A DNA stretch of 64,000 bases from Bog-877 sp050734135 (lineage in GTDB: Bacteria > Chloroflexota > Dormibacteria > Aeolococcales > Bog-877): NCBI GenBank assembly GCA_050734135.1, contig JBOHUG010000114.1, forward strand, positions 1-64,000, written 5' to 3'. Under the pieces are notes generated by a model. That model searched no databases. It was not told the DNA's origin and worked only from the letters and a program-made list of their open reading frames with translations. Each line of letters starts with the position of its first letter. The first letter of the stretch is position 1. The position numbers and the translations under genes are program-made. Positions 42,850-50,586 of the stretch are shown piece after piece.

Positions 42850-44011
42850 ATCTGGCCCGGCGCGGCCGCTTCGGCTGGGCTGGTTCGGGCACGCTGCGGG
42901 AGTCCATACCGACGGCCTCACCACCTACTCAGCGGAATCGGTGGCCGGGCTGCGGGCGCGGGGATTTGAGGTTTGGTTTCACCATTCGAGCCAGGACGGT
43001 GCCGCGGCCGCGAATGACGAGTCCCACTCCCTGGCCTGGCAGACCTGGCGGTACAAGACCGTGACCGTTCCCAGGCGAGGATTCCGAGCGGGAGTGCGCC
43101 ACTGGCTGGCCGAGGTCCGGCCGGACATCGTCCATGCCTCACTCAGCTTCACCTTGGCAGACGGTTGGCTGGGTCGGCAGTCCCGGGCCGCCGGCGCTGC
43201 CGCGGTCGCCACTTTTCACTTGCCGTTTGGCAGACCCGGGAGTGGGCGCGCCTTGGTCATGCGTGAGCTGCACCGCTTCTGGGCCCCCCGGCTCCGCGCC
43301 TACCAACGAGTCATCGTCTTCTCCCAAGAGCACCGTCGCCGCTTGGCTGAGGTGGGAGTCGACCAATCTCGGATCGAGGTCGTTCCCAACGCGGTCAACA
43401 CTGAAGTCTTCACTCCCGGGATCTCCCGGCTTCGACAGGATCGCCTTCGCGGGGCCACTCTGGTGCTCGGATACCTCGGCCGACTGGACCCTGAGAAGGG
43501 CGTTCGCGAACTCCTCGAGGGGTTTCGCACGGCCAACTTGGGGCCAGACTCCCGGCTCCTGATCGCCGGTCGCGGGGTGCTGGAGTCCCGGGTGATCGAG
43601 GCCGCGCGGAATCCCCGGATCATCTATCTGGGCCAGCTGCTGACACTACCCGAGCGGCTCGAATTCTGGAGAGCGGTTGACCTCTTCTGCCTCCCCTCCA
43701 GCGCCGAGGGGCTCTCGATCGCGCTGCTGGAGGCGATGGCGACAGGCTGTGCGGTCGCGGCCACCCCAGCCGGGGGGGCCGCGGCAGTAGCGGGAGCTGC
43801 CGTCACCTTGACTCCTGGAGCACTTGCGGAATCGATTGGGAGCCTTCTGACGAAGCTAGACGAGCAGCCCGGGGAGCGCGAGCGCCTCGGTCAGGGGGCA
43901 CGCGAGGAAGCGGTGCGTCATCATGGGATGACCGCCATGTTGGATCGATTGCTAACGATCTACGACGACTGTCTGCGCCAGCCAACGGATGATCTTCGAC
44001 CGACGAACTAA
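42830..44011 (+). CDS. GT4 family glycosyltransferase
   Basis: 393 residues from a TTG that lies inside the end of the acyltransferase gene. N-terminal domain begins LRLGWFGHAAGVHTDGLTTY; the C-terminal donor domain carries LVLGYLGRLDPEKGVRELLEGF, LLIAGRGV and LPSSAEGLSIALLEAMATG with the E-x7-E motif of retaining GT4 enzymes. It probably transfers a hexose from a nucleotide sugar to a lipid acceptor; relatives include PimB/MgtA mannosyltransferases. The overlap with the acyltransferase gene supports joint action in glycolipid synthesis. Confidence 0.9.
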   Translation: MTSPPAESGPARPLRLGWFGHAAGVHTDGLTTYSAESVAGLRARGFEVWFHHSSQDGAAAANDESHSLAWQTWRYKTVTVPRRGFRAGVRHWLAEVRPDIVHASLSFTLADGWLGRQSRAAGAAAVATFHLPFGRPGSGRALVMRELHRFWAPRLRAYQRVIVFSQEHRRRLAEVGVDQSRIEVVPNAVNTEVFTPGISRLRQDRLRGATLVLGYLGRLDPEKGVRELLEGFRTANLGPDSRLLIAGRGVLESRVIEAARNPRIIYLGQLLTLPERLEFWRAVDLFCLPSSAEGLSIALLEAMATGCAVAATPAGGAAAVAGAAVTLTPGALAESIGSLLTKLDEQPGERERLGQGAREEAVRHHGMTAMLDRLLTIYDDCLRQPTDDLRPTN

Positions 44012-44109
44012 CGCCAGGCAGCGGCACCGCTGGCCGGGCTCGGTCGGTCCCGACACGGGAGGCTCGACGATCAAGGTGGAGGAGTGGCTGGTGCGTGACT
44101 TGCTTGGCG

Positions 44110-44130
44110 CTCGTTCTAGGCCAGAACGAG
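44110..44130. terminator. Perfect hairpin between GT4 and DegV genes
   Basis: CTCGTTCT and AGAACGAG form a perfect 8-bp stem around AGGCC. It lies in the 170-base gap after the glycosyltransferase. Only a weak A/T stretch follows, so it may be an attenuator or RNA-stability element instead of a terminator. Confidence 0.45.
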
Positions 44131-44179
44131 ACCGAAAGTGCCGTTCCCACGGCCGCTCTCCCACCTGCCGGGGAGCGGC

Positions 44180-45064
44180 TTGAGCAGAGTGTCCAGCCAG
44201 CCACAGACCGCCTTGGTAGTGGACAGCGGCGCCTGTCTGCCGCCCGCGCTCGGGGAATCTCCCTGGGTCAACGTCGTGCCCATGTCAATCGAGGTCGACG
44301 GCCGCGTGCTGCGGGACGGAATCGACATCACCAGCCAGGAGCTGTATCAACGGCTGACCGGTCCCGGGCCACTTCCCAGCAGCAGCTCCCCCTCGCCTGG
44401 CGACTATCTCAAGGTCTTCCGGTCGATAGCGATCGTGGACATCATCTGCCTGACCATTCCGGAGCGGTACTCGATGATGGGCCGGTCAGCTCGGGTGGCG
44501 GCCGAGATGCTCCGCAGCGAGGATGCGAAGAAGCACATCGAGATCCTCGACACTGGGACGGCTGCGGGGGGCTACACCCTGGTCGCGGAGGCTGCGGCGG
44601 CCGCCTGCGCCGCCGGTCTGGAGCGAGAGCAGGTGACGGAGCACGTCAAGGAGGTGGCGTCGAGCGCACGGGTGATCGCGGCGCTCGACACGATGCGCTA
44701 CCTGGTCCGCAGCGGACGGGTGCCGGCCCTGGCGGGGCTGAGCGGAGACCTGCTCCATGTTCGGCCGGTGTTCGCTTTCACCGGCGGCGATGTCCGCCGT
44801 CTCGGTCTGGTGCGCAGTACCAGGCGGGCGCTGAGGGCGGTGGCCGAACACCTCCGGGAGCAGACCCCTCCGGAGACCGAGGTGCGGCTGGCGGTGTTCT
44901 GCGGGGACTCCCCGAATGCGCTTCCGGAGCTTAGTCGCCACCTCCGGGCGCTTTTCGGCGAGCGCCCGTTGGAACGGCTCAATCTAACTCCGGTGATCGC
45001 GCTTCACACCGGCCCCGGTCTGATCGGCGCTGCCGCCGTCGCCGACATCCCGCTGGCCAGGTGA
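44180..45064 (+). CDS. DegV family fatty-acid binding protein
   Basis: 294 residues from the TTG at 44180 (GGGGAG upstream); a GTG at 44189 or a start at 44138 is possible. DegV marks: TALVVDSGACLPPAL, a DGxDI segment (VLRDGIDITSQELY), the PSSSSPSPGDYLKVF loop that binds the fatty-acid headgroup, and LDTMRYLVRSGRVPALAG. DegV/FakB-type proteins hold a fatty acid for phosphorylation by FakA. No fakA is adjacent. It overlaps a PlsY-like gene, so it may hand acyl groups into phospholipid synthesis. Confidence 0.9.
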   Translation: MSRVSSQPQTALVVDSGACLPPALGESPWVNVVPMSIEVDGRVLRDGIDITSQELYQRLTGPGPLPSSSSPSPGDYLKVFRSIAIVDIICLTIPERYSMMGRSARVAAEMLRSEDAKKHIEILDTGTAAGGYTLVAEAAAAACAAGLEREQVTEHVKEVASSARVIAALDTMRYLVRSGRVPALAGLSGDLLHVRPVFAFTGGDVRRLGLVRSTRRALRAVAEHLREQTPPETEVRLAVFCGDSPNALPELSRHLRALFGERPLERLNLTPVIALHTGPGLIGAAAVADIPLAR

Positions 45065-45750
45065 TGCTGGAGGCGTCGGTCGCCCCTGGCAAGCAAATGC
45101 TGGTCATAGTCCTGATCTGGGTGGGGGCCTATCTGGTCGGGGGGATCCCGGTCGGCTGGCTGGTGGGCAGACTGGCTGGCATCGATCTTCGGGAGGTTGG
45201 CACCCACAAGATCGGCACCAGCAACCTGTTCCACAGCGTCGGCCTGCTCCCAGCCGTGGTGGTGGGGCCCCTGCAGTTCTGCCAGGGGCTGGTGCCGGTG
45301 TTGGTCGCCCTGCTGCTGGGCGCTCCCGCGTGGGTCGCGGCTGGAGCGGGCCTCAGCGCTGTCATCGGCAACGGCTGGCCGGTCTACATGCAGTACAACG
45401 GCGGGCGAGGGGTGGCCAGCGCGACCGGGGCGGTGGCCCTCTGGTCCTGGTCCGGCTTCGCCTTCGTTCTGATCCTGATCATCGTCGGCGGGGTGCTGCG
45501 GCGAAGCGCCCTCGGGGTCCTCCTCGCCTACGCCGGGTTGCCGGTGGTGCTCTGGCTGACCCTGGCTTCACCGGCGTTCGCGATCACCGCGGTGGGGATC
45601 GTCATCTGCCTGGTCCTCCGCCGCTTCGAGGGCTATCGAGTAGGCCGAGCCCACTCAGGCGAGGAAGCGGACAGCTGGGTCACCCGACTTCTGTTCGACC
45701 GGGTTTCCAGTGCGCAGAGCCCCGCGATCCAGCCGATAGACTCGGAGTGA
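45061..45750 (+). CDS. PlsY-like glycerol-3-phosphate acyltransferase, divergent
   Basis: 229 residues with five or six helices. PlsY landmarks can be aligned: helix-1 motif GGIPVGWLVGRL, second motif REVGTHKIGTSNLFHSVG where the family has a GSGNxGATN loop, and third motif YNGGRGVASATG where the family has KGGKGVAT. The altered second motif (GSGN becomes GTHK) may change the acyl-phosphate or acceptor preference. The tail after the last helix is charged. Start GTG 45061 or ATG 45064 overlaps the DegV stop, and its stop overlaps the fumarase start, so four genes are tightly packed. Confidence 0.8.
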   Translation: MMLEASVAPGKQMLVIVLIWVGAYLVGGIPVGWLVGRLAGIDLREVGTHKIGTSNLFHSVGLLPAVVVGPLQFCQGLVPVLVALLLGAPAWVAAGAGLSAVIGNGWPVYMQYNGGRGVASATGAVALWSWSGFAFVLILIIVGGVLRRSALGVLLAYAGLPVVLWLTLASPAFAITAVGIVICLVLRRFEGYRVGRAHSGEEADSWVTRLLFDRVSSAQSPAIQPIDSE

Positions 45751-47168
45751 TGAGCGAGGGCCCTGTCCGCCTCGAGCGCGACTCCATGGGCGAGATGGAG
45801 GTCCCGGCAGACGCCCTTTACGGGGCGAGCACTCAGCGGGCGGTGGGCAACTTCCCCATTAGCCGGCTGCGACTACCCCGGCGCATGATCGGCGCTCTCG
45901 GCGACATCAAACGCGAGGCCGCCCAGGTGAACCTTGAGCTGGGGTTGCTGCCCACGGAGCTCGCCACTGCCATCGCCCAGGCCGCAGACGAGGTCAGCCA
46001 GGGCCGCTTCGACGGCCAGTTCGTGGTCGACATATTCCAAACCGGCAGCGGCACCTCGTCGAACATGAATGCCAACGAGGTGATCGGTAACCGGGCCCTC
46101 GAACTCTTGGGCGGTTCCCGGGGTGAGCGCAATCGTGTCCACCCCAATGACCACGTCAACCTGGGCCAGTCCAGCAACGACGTCTTCCCCTCCGCCATCC
46201 ACCTGGCAGCGCTGGCGACCCTCCGAGACGAGCTGGTGCCCAGCGCGCGGCAGCTCGAGCTCAGCCTGGCCCGGCAACGCGACCAACTCTGGGGAGTTAT
46301 CAAGACCGGACGGACCCACCTCCAGGACGCCACTCCGATCCGGCTCGGCCAGGAGTTCGAGGGCTACCGAGGACAGATGGAACGGGCGCTTGCCCGGCTT
46401 GAACTGGCTCGTCAGCAATTGGTCGAGGTGGCCCTTGGCGGGACCGCGGTGGGAACTGGGATCGGGACCCACCCGGAGTTCGCCCAGCGAGTGATCGCCC
46501 GGCTCGCCCCGCTCTACGACGCCCAGCTCCGCGAGACCGATGATCACTTCCAGGCTCAGAGCACCCTGGACGCGGTGGTTTTCGCATCGGGAGCGGTCCG
46601 GGGAGCAGCCATCGCTCTCCATAAGATCGCCAACGATTTGCGGCTGCTCAGCTCCGGTCCCCGAGCTGGGATCGCCGAGGTCAGTCTGCCCGAGGTTCAG
46701 CCGGGCTCCTCGATCATGCCGGGGAAGGTCAACCCGGTGATCTGCGAGTCGGCCCTGATGGTGGTTGCCCAGGTGCTCGGAAACGATGCCACAGTCGCCT
46801 TCTGCGGCTCGACAGGCTCCTTGCTGGAGCTCAACGTGATGTTGCCCGTGGCCGCCCACAACCTCCTGGAGGAGATCGAGCTGCTTGCTCGGGCCGCCGC
46901 CAACCTGGCTCACCAGACGGTGGACGGCCTGTTCGCCACCAGCCGTGGCCCAGAGCTGCTGGAGCAGGGTCTGGCGATCTGTACCGCACTGGTGCCGGTC
47001 GTCGGGTACGACGCCGCTGCCGCCATCGCCCATGAGGCACATCGGAGTGGACGAACCGTCCGGGAGGTGGCTACAGAGCGATCTGGGATCACTCCCGAGG
47101 AGCTGAACCGGCTCCTTGACCCCGAGCGGCTGGTCGGGCCCGGACTGGACCCGCCGGAGCGCGGCTGA
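45750..47168 (+). CDS. fumC: Fumarate hydratase, class II
   Basis: 472 residues from an ATG overlapping the previous stop (TGATG). Class II fumarase motifs: FQTGSGTSSNMNANEVI, HPNDHVNLGQSSND, GRTHLQDATPIRLGQEF with the catalytic His near residue 188, and the mobile loop GSSIMPGKVNPV with the catalytic Ser near residue 319. It interconverts fumarate and malate. The iron-free enzyme works in oxic conditions. Together with citrate synthase and KorAB it documents an oxidative TCA cycle. Its packing behind lipid genes is probably accidental. Confidence 0.95.
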   Translation: MSEGPVRLERDSMGEMEVPADALYGASTQRAVGNFPISRLRLPRRMIGALGDIKREAAQVNLELGLLPTELATAIAQAADEVSQGRFDGQFVVDIFQTGSGTSSNMNANEVIGNRALELLGGSRGERNRVHPNDHVNLGQSSNDVFPSAIHLAALATLRDELVPSARQLELSLARQRDQLWGVIKTGRTHLQDATPIRLGQEFEGYRGQMERALARLELARQQLVEVALGGTAVGTGIGTHPEFAQRVIARLAPLYDAQLRETDDHFQAQSTLDAVVFASGAVRGAAIALHKIANDLRLLSSGPRAGIAEVSLPEVQPGSSIMPGKVNPVICESALMVVAQVLGNDATVAFCGSTGSLLELNVMLPVAAHNLLEEIELLARAAANLAHQTVDGLFATSRGPELLEQGLAICTALVPVVGYDAAAAIAHEAHRSGRTVREVATERSGITPEELNRLLDPERLVGPGLDPPERG

Positions 47169-47173
47169 CCTCG

Positions 47174-47704
47174 TCAGCTGGGCTTGAGCAGGGTGGCGAC
47201 GTACCAGTCGCCGGCGACCTTTATGCAAGTGAGTTCGTCGGGGAGCCCGAGCGGCTCATGCGCCACCGGCTCGCAGGTGTACTCCTTGCTGCCGTTGAAC
47301 GGCGCACAGACCTGGAGGGAGATCGTCACGGTGGCCCGGGACTTCTCCTGCTCGACGTAGGCCAAAGCCGGGGCCGCAACGTAGGCGCGGCGGGATTTGA
47401 AGGCTTCGACGATGGCGCGAGCCTGGGACTTCTTCGCCGGTGCCAGATATTGTCGGACCTGACTGACGTCGCTGTTCTCGAGCCCGACCAGGTAGCCGGC
47501 CACCGCCCCGGTCGAGCTGCTGTGCGAGGGTGTGGGGAGGGGATGGGTGGTCAGCAGCCGAATCAGGATCAGTACCACCAGAGCCCCGGCGAGCAGGAGG
47601 GTGAAGCGGCGCTGGCCGATCCGACCCGCCGGCCCCAGGGGTGTCAGCTGGGGCAGCGGCGCAACGGTCGACGAATCCTCATTGGGAATCCCAGAATCGC
47701 TCAC
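47174..47704 (-). CDS. Single-pass membrane protein with an NTF2-like extracytoplasmic domain
   Basis: 176 residues from a GTG with GGGGAG upstream; longer starts overlap the promoter of the PBP gene. Residues 1-30 are cytosolic, a membrane helix follows (FTLLLAGALVVLILIRLL), then a Ser/Thr/Pro linker and a domain of about 110 residues (GAVAGYLVGLENSDVSQVRQ ... VTISLQVCAPF ... CIKVAGDWYVATLL). The alpha then beta pattern with a final GDWYV strand is typical of NTF2-like folds, which include DUF4878, VirB8/TcpC and MecA-N domains. Function unknown; position next to a PBP and a T4SS cluster makes a VirB8-like role worth testing. Confidence 0.6.
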   Translation of the reverse strand: MSDSGIPNEDSSTVAPLPQLTPLGPAGRIGQRRFTLLLAGALVVLILIRLLTTHPLPTPSHSSSTGAVAGYLVGLENSDVSQVRQYLAPAKKSQARAIVEAFKSRRAYVAAPALAYVEQEKSRATVTISLQVCAPFNGSKEYTCEPVAHEPLGLPDELTCIKVAGDWYVATLLKPS

Positions 47705-47913
47705 TGGTGGAGCTCCCCTGCCGATGCCCTCTGCGCCACCTCCGGAAACCAAACCGGCCAGATCGGCGTTGTACTGGGTGGGCACGGCGCGTGCACGGTG
47801 CCTCCCCACCTGGCCGGGTCACCACCCTCATCGGTAGGACCTAGGCCCCGCGCCGTGCCCAAACGTCGACGCTGGCTGGATTCATCCTTGGGCGAGATTC
47901 TGGACGTGTTCGA

Positions 47914-49998
47914 TTGACCCGCCCGCAGACCCGACGACAAAGCCAGGCCCCGGGTGCCAACTGGCGCCGAATCGCGGCCGCGTCCGCCCTGGCGGCGGTC
48001 GCGGCTGTGGTCATCCTGGCGGTGCCCTTCACGGCGCTGGCGCGTGCCTATGGAGCGCTGCCGAAGGCGGTGGATCAGGGGGGCGACACCTTGATCTACG
48101 GGCAGGGAGGCGTCGAAATCGCCGACCTCCACCCCTCGGGAAGCAGCCGCATTCCGGTCCCCCTTCACGAGATCGCCCCGGTGATGCGGCAGGCGGTGGT
48201 GGCGATCGAGGACCGCAACTTCTGGAGCTCGCCCAGCTTTGATCTGGCCCGAATCGCCCAGGCAGCCTTCTTCGACGTGGTTCACCACAGCGAAGCCCAG
48301 GGTGCCAGCACCATCCCAGAACAGCTGGGCAAGATCCTCTACCTCCACGACGACAAGTCGCTCACCTACAAGGTCAAGGAGATTCTCTACGGCGAGGAGC
48401 TGACCGCCAAGCTCTCCCGCTCGACCATCCTCGACGAATACCTGAACGACGTGTATTTCGGCGAAGGCGCGACCGGCATCCAGGCGGCCTCCCTGACCTA
48501 CTTCGGAGTGAATGCCTCTCAGCTCAACGCCAATCAGGCCTCGCTGCTGGCCGGACTCCTTCCCGAACCCAGCTACCTCGACCCCTTTCTCAACCTGGCG
48601 GCAGCCAGGCAGCGTCAGCAGTTGGTGGTGGCGGCGATGCGGCGCCAGGGAGAGCTGAGCGCTTCCCAAGCCCGGGCGATCCTGGCCGCCGCTCCGCCAC
48701 TGGCAGCGCCCGGTGGGAGCTCGGTCAATCAGGCGCCCTACTTCGTCGAAGAGGTCGAGAGCTGGCTCCAGAACCGATACGGCGGCGGCTACCGGACGAT
48801 GGGCCTGCGGGTTCAGACCAGCCTCAATCTGACCCTCAATCAGGAGGCCCAGCAATTGGTGACCCAGACCGTTGCCGACGGCGCGGCCCAGCATCTGAGC
48901 GACGCGGCACTGGTGGCCGAGGACCCCAAGACCGGAGATGTCCTGGCCTGGGTCGGTGGCCCGGGAGCGAACTCGCCAGGCGGTCAGATCGACCTGGCCG
49001 CCACCCCACGGCAGCCAGGGTCCGAATTCAAGATATTCAATTACCCGACCGCCCTTGAGGACCATGACATCACGATGACCACGCCCATCCTCGACGCCCC
49101 GCTGACCGTCCCTCTCAGCGGTGGCGGTTCGTACACCGTGGTCGACTATGAGGGTCACTACGCGGGCGTGGTCCAGGCTCAGGTGGCACTGGGCAACTCG
49201 CTCAATGTCCCGGCGGTCCGGGTGGAGCTGAAGACCGGCATCCCCAACATCCTCGCCACCGCCCGCAATATGGGCGTTACCACTTTGACCCAACCCGACG
49301 GCGACTACGGTCCCAGTCTCACTCTGGGGGCCTACCCGGTGCCTCTCTGGGAGATGACCCAGGCCGGTGCCGCCTACGCCACCGAGGGTGTTCTTCATCC
49401 CACCACCTACGTGCTCCAGGTCACCAGTGACCAGGGCAACGTCATTTTCCGGGCGAACCCGACCGCGCGCCGGGTGCTCTCGACCCAGGTCAGCTACATC
49501 ATGAACACGATCCTTTCCCGGAACAGCAACCGGCTGCTCGCCTTCGGCTCCGATACCCCGCTGGTCGTCGCGGGGCACACCGTTGCAATCAAGACCGGAA
49601 CTTCCACTGACTTCCGCGACAACACCGCAGTGGGGTGGACCCCAAACCTGGTGGTGGGCGACTGGGTGGGCAACGCCAACGACTCACCGATGTATGGCGG
49701 GGGAGTCAACGGGATCACGGGCTGTGCCACCCTCTGGCACGATTTCATCGTCGACGCCCTGGCGAACACCCCGAACAGCTGGTACCAGCAGCCGAGCGGT
49801 CTGGCCACCAGGGTCATCGACGGGGAGACGGACTACTACCTCCTGGGGAGCGGTCCCAGCACCAGCATCCTGGGTGGGGGAACTGTCACTCCGTCTCCGA
49901 GCCCCAGCGCCAGTCCCTCGGTCTCGCCGTCACCAAGCCCAACCTCGAGCCCGTCGCCCAGTCCACCTCCCAGTCCAACCCCAACCCCTACTCCCTAG
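47914..49998 (+). CDS. Class A penicillin-binding protein (GT51 plus transpeptidase)
   Basis: 694 residues from a TTG. N-terminal membrane anchor (residues 19-45), glycosyltransferase 51 domain with AIEDRNFWSSPSFD, GASTIPEQLGKILYL (family GGSTITQQLxKN) and SRSTILDEYLNDVYFGEGATGIQ, then transpeptidase with SxxK in PGSEFKIF (Ser near residue 369), SLN (near 429) and KTGTS (near 561). It polymerises and cross-links peptidoglycan outside the membrane. The last 40 residues are a Pro/Ser/Thr repeat tail (about 49885-49998) as in actinobacterial PBPs. Some consensus positions differ (IPEQLG for ITQQLA). Confidence 0.93.
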   Translation: MTRPQTRRQSQAPGANWRRIAAASALAAVAAVVILAVPFTALARAYGALPKAVDQGGDTLIYGQGGVEIADLHPSGSSRIPVPLHEIAPVMRQAVVAIEDRNFWSSPSFDLARIAQAAFFDVVHHSEAQGASTIPEQLGKILYLHDDKSLTYKVKEILYGEELTAKLSRSTILDEYLNDVYFGEGATGIQAASLTYFGVNASQLNANQASLLAGLLPEPSYLDPFLNLAAARQRQQLVVAAMRRQGELSASQARAILAAAPPLAAPGGSSVNQAPYFVEEVESWLQNRYGGGYRTMGLRVQTSLNLTLNQEAQQLVTQTVADGAAQHLSDAALVAEDPKTGDVLAWVGGPGANSPGGQIDLAATPRQPGSEFKIFNYPTALEDHDITMTTPILDAPLTVPLSGGGSYTVVDYEGHYAGVVQAQVALGNSLNVPAVRVELKTGIPNILATARNMGVTTLTQPDGDYGPSLTLGAYPVPLWEMTQAGAAYATEGVLHPTTYVLQVTSDQGNVIFRANPTARRVLSTQVSYIMNTILSRNSNRLLAFGSDTPLVVAGHTVAIKTGTSTDFRDNTAVGWTPNLVVGDWVGNANDSPMYGGGVNGITGCATLWHDFIVDALANTPNSWYQQPSGLATRVIDGETDYYLLGSGPSTSILGGGTVTPSPSPSASPSVSPSPSPTSSPSPSPPPSPTPTPTP

Positions 49999-50000
49999 CG

Positions 50001-50489
50001 TCAGGCTGAGCTGGCCGCCGCCTCCGCCCTCGCCAGAACCAGCTCCCGGTTGGGCTTTCCCTGGCGCATCGGGCCCTGGCTGGCGAGCGCGTCGCCGACC
50101 ACCGCCATCAGATTGTCGGCGCGGAACGGCTTGGGCAGATAGGCGAACCCGCCGGCTTGCATGCTCACCCGGAGGTCGAGTCGAGGCTGACGAGCGCTGG
50201 TGAAAATCACCGGAGTCCAGCTCCACTGGCTCCTGGCCAGCAGACGCCGGCACACTTCGAAGGCGCTCATCTCGACGAGATTGAGATCCAGGATCGCGCA
50301 GGCGTAGCTGCCCTGCCTGGCCTGCGCCAAGGCCGACTTGGAGGAGTCGGCCTCGATCACTTCGAACCCCAGCCGCCGCAGGATCGACGCCGTGGCGGTT
50401 CGACTCACCTCGTCGCGATCGGCAACCAGGATTGCGCGCTCAGTCAACAGCTTGGACGTAGCCCCTTTGGGGGCTGCCGGGCTTGACAT
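50001..50489 (-). CDS. Single-domain response regulator
   Basis: 162 residues, one receiver domain and no output domain. Acidic pocket in AILVADRDEVSRTA, phospho-acceptor Asp in CAILDLNLVEMSAF, Ser in VIFTSARQP, Lys in FAYLPKPFRAD. The C-terminal 25 residues are Ala-rich helix. Its partner kinase is not adjacent; a CheY-like or Spo0F-like relay role is possible. It sits between a PBP and the T4SS cluster and is divergent from virD4, with a GGAGG-GCA-CCTCC hairpin in the shared promoter gap. Confidence 0.88.
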   Translation of the reverse strand: MSSPAAPKGATSKLLTERAILVADRDEVSRTATASILRRLGFEVIEADSSKSALAQARQGSYACAILDLNLVEMSAFEVCRRLLARSQWSWTPVIFTSARQPRLDLRVSMQAGGFAYLPKPFRADNLMAVVGDALASQGPMRQGKPNRELVLARAEAAASSA

Positions 50490-50586
50490 CTCGGCCAGTC
50501 TAGGAGGGCACCTCCCGAGCTAGGCTGACCTTCCTGCACCGTTCCGGCAATGACCTGTAACGCTTGGGGAACCGCCGGCTACAGGT

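Noticed and set aside
45873..47228. 451-codon open frame on the minus strand
   Set aside because: Antisense to fumC; no recognisable protein.
47701..49578. 625-codon open frame on the minus strand
   Set aside because: Complete antisense overlap with the class A PBP, which has all catalytic motifs.
49885..49998. Repetitive stretch read as a tandem DNA repeat or CRISPR-like array
   Set aside because: It encodes the Pro/Ser/Thr tail of the PBP; codon-level repetition explains it and there are no spacers.
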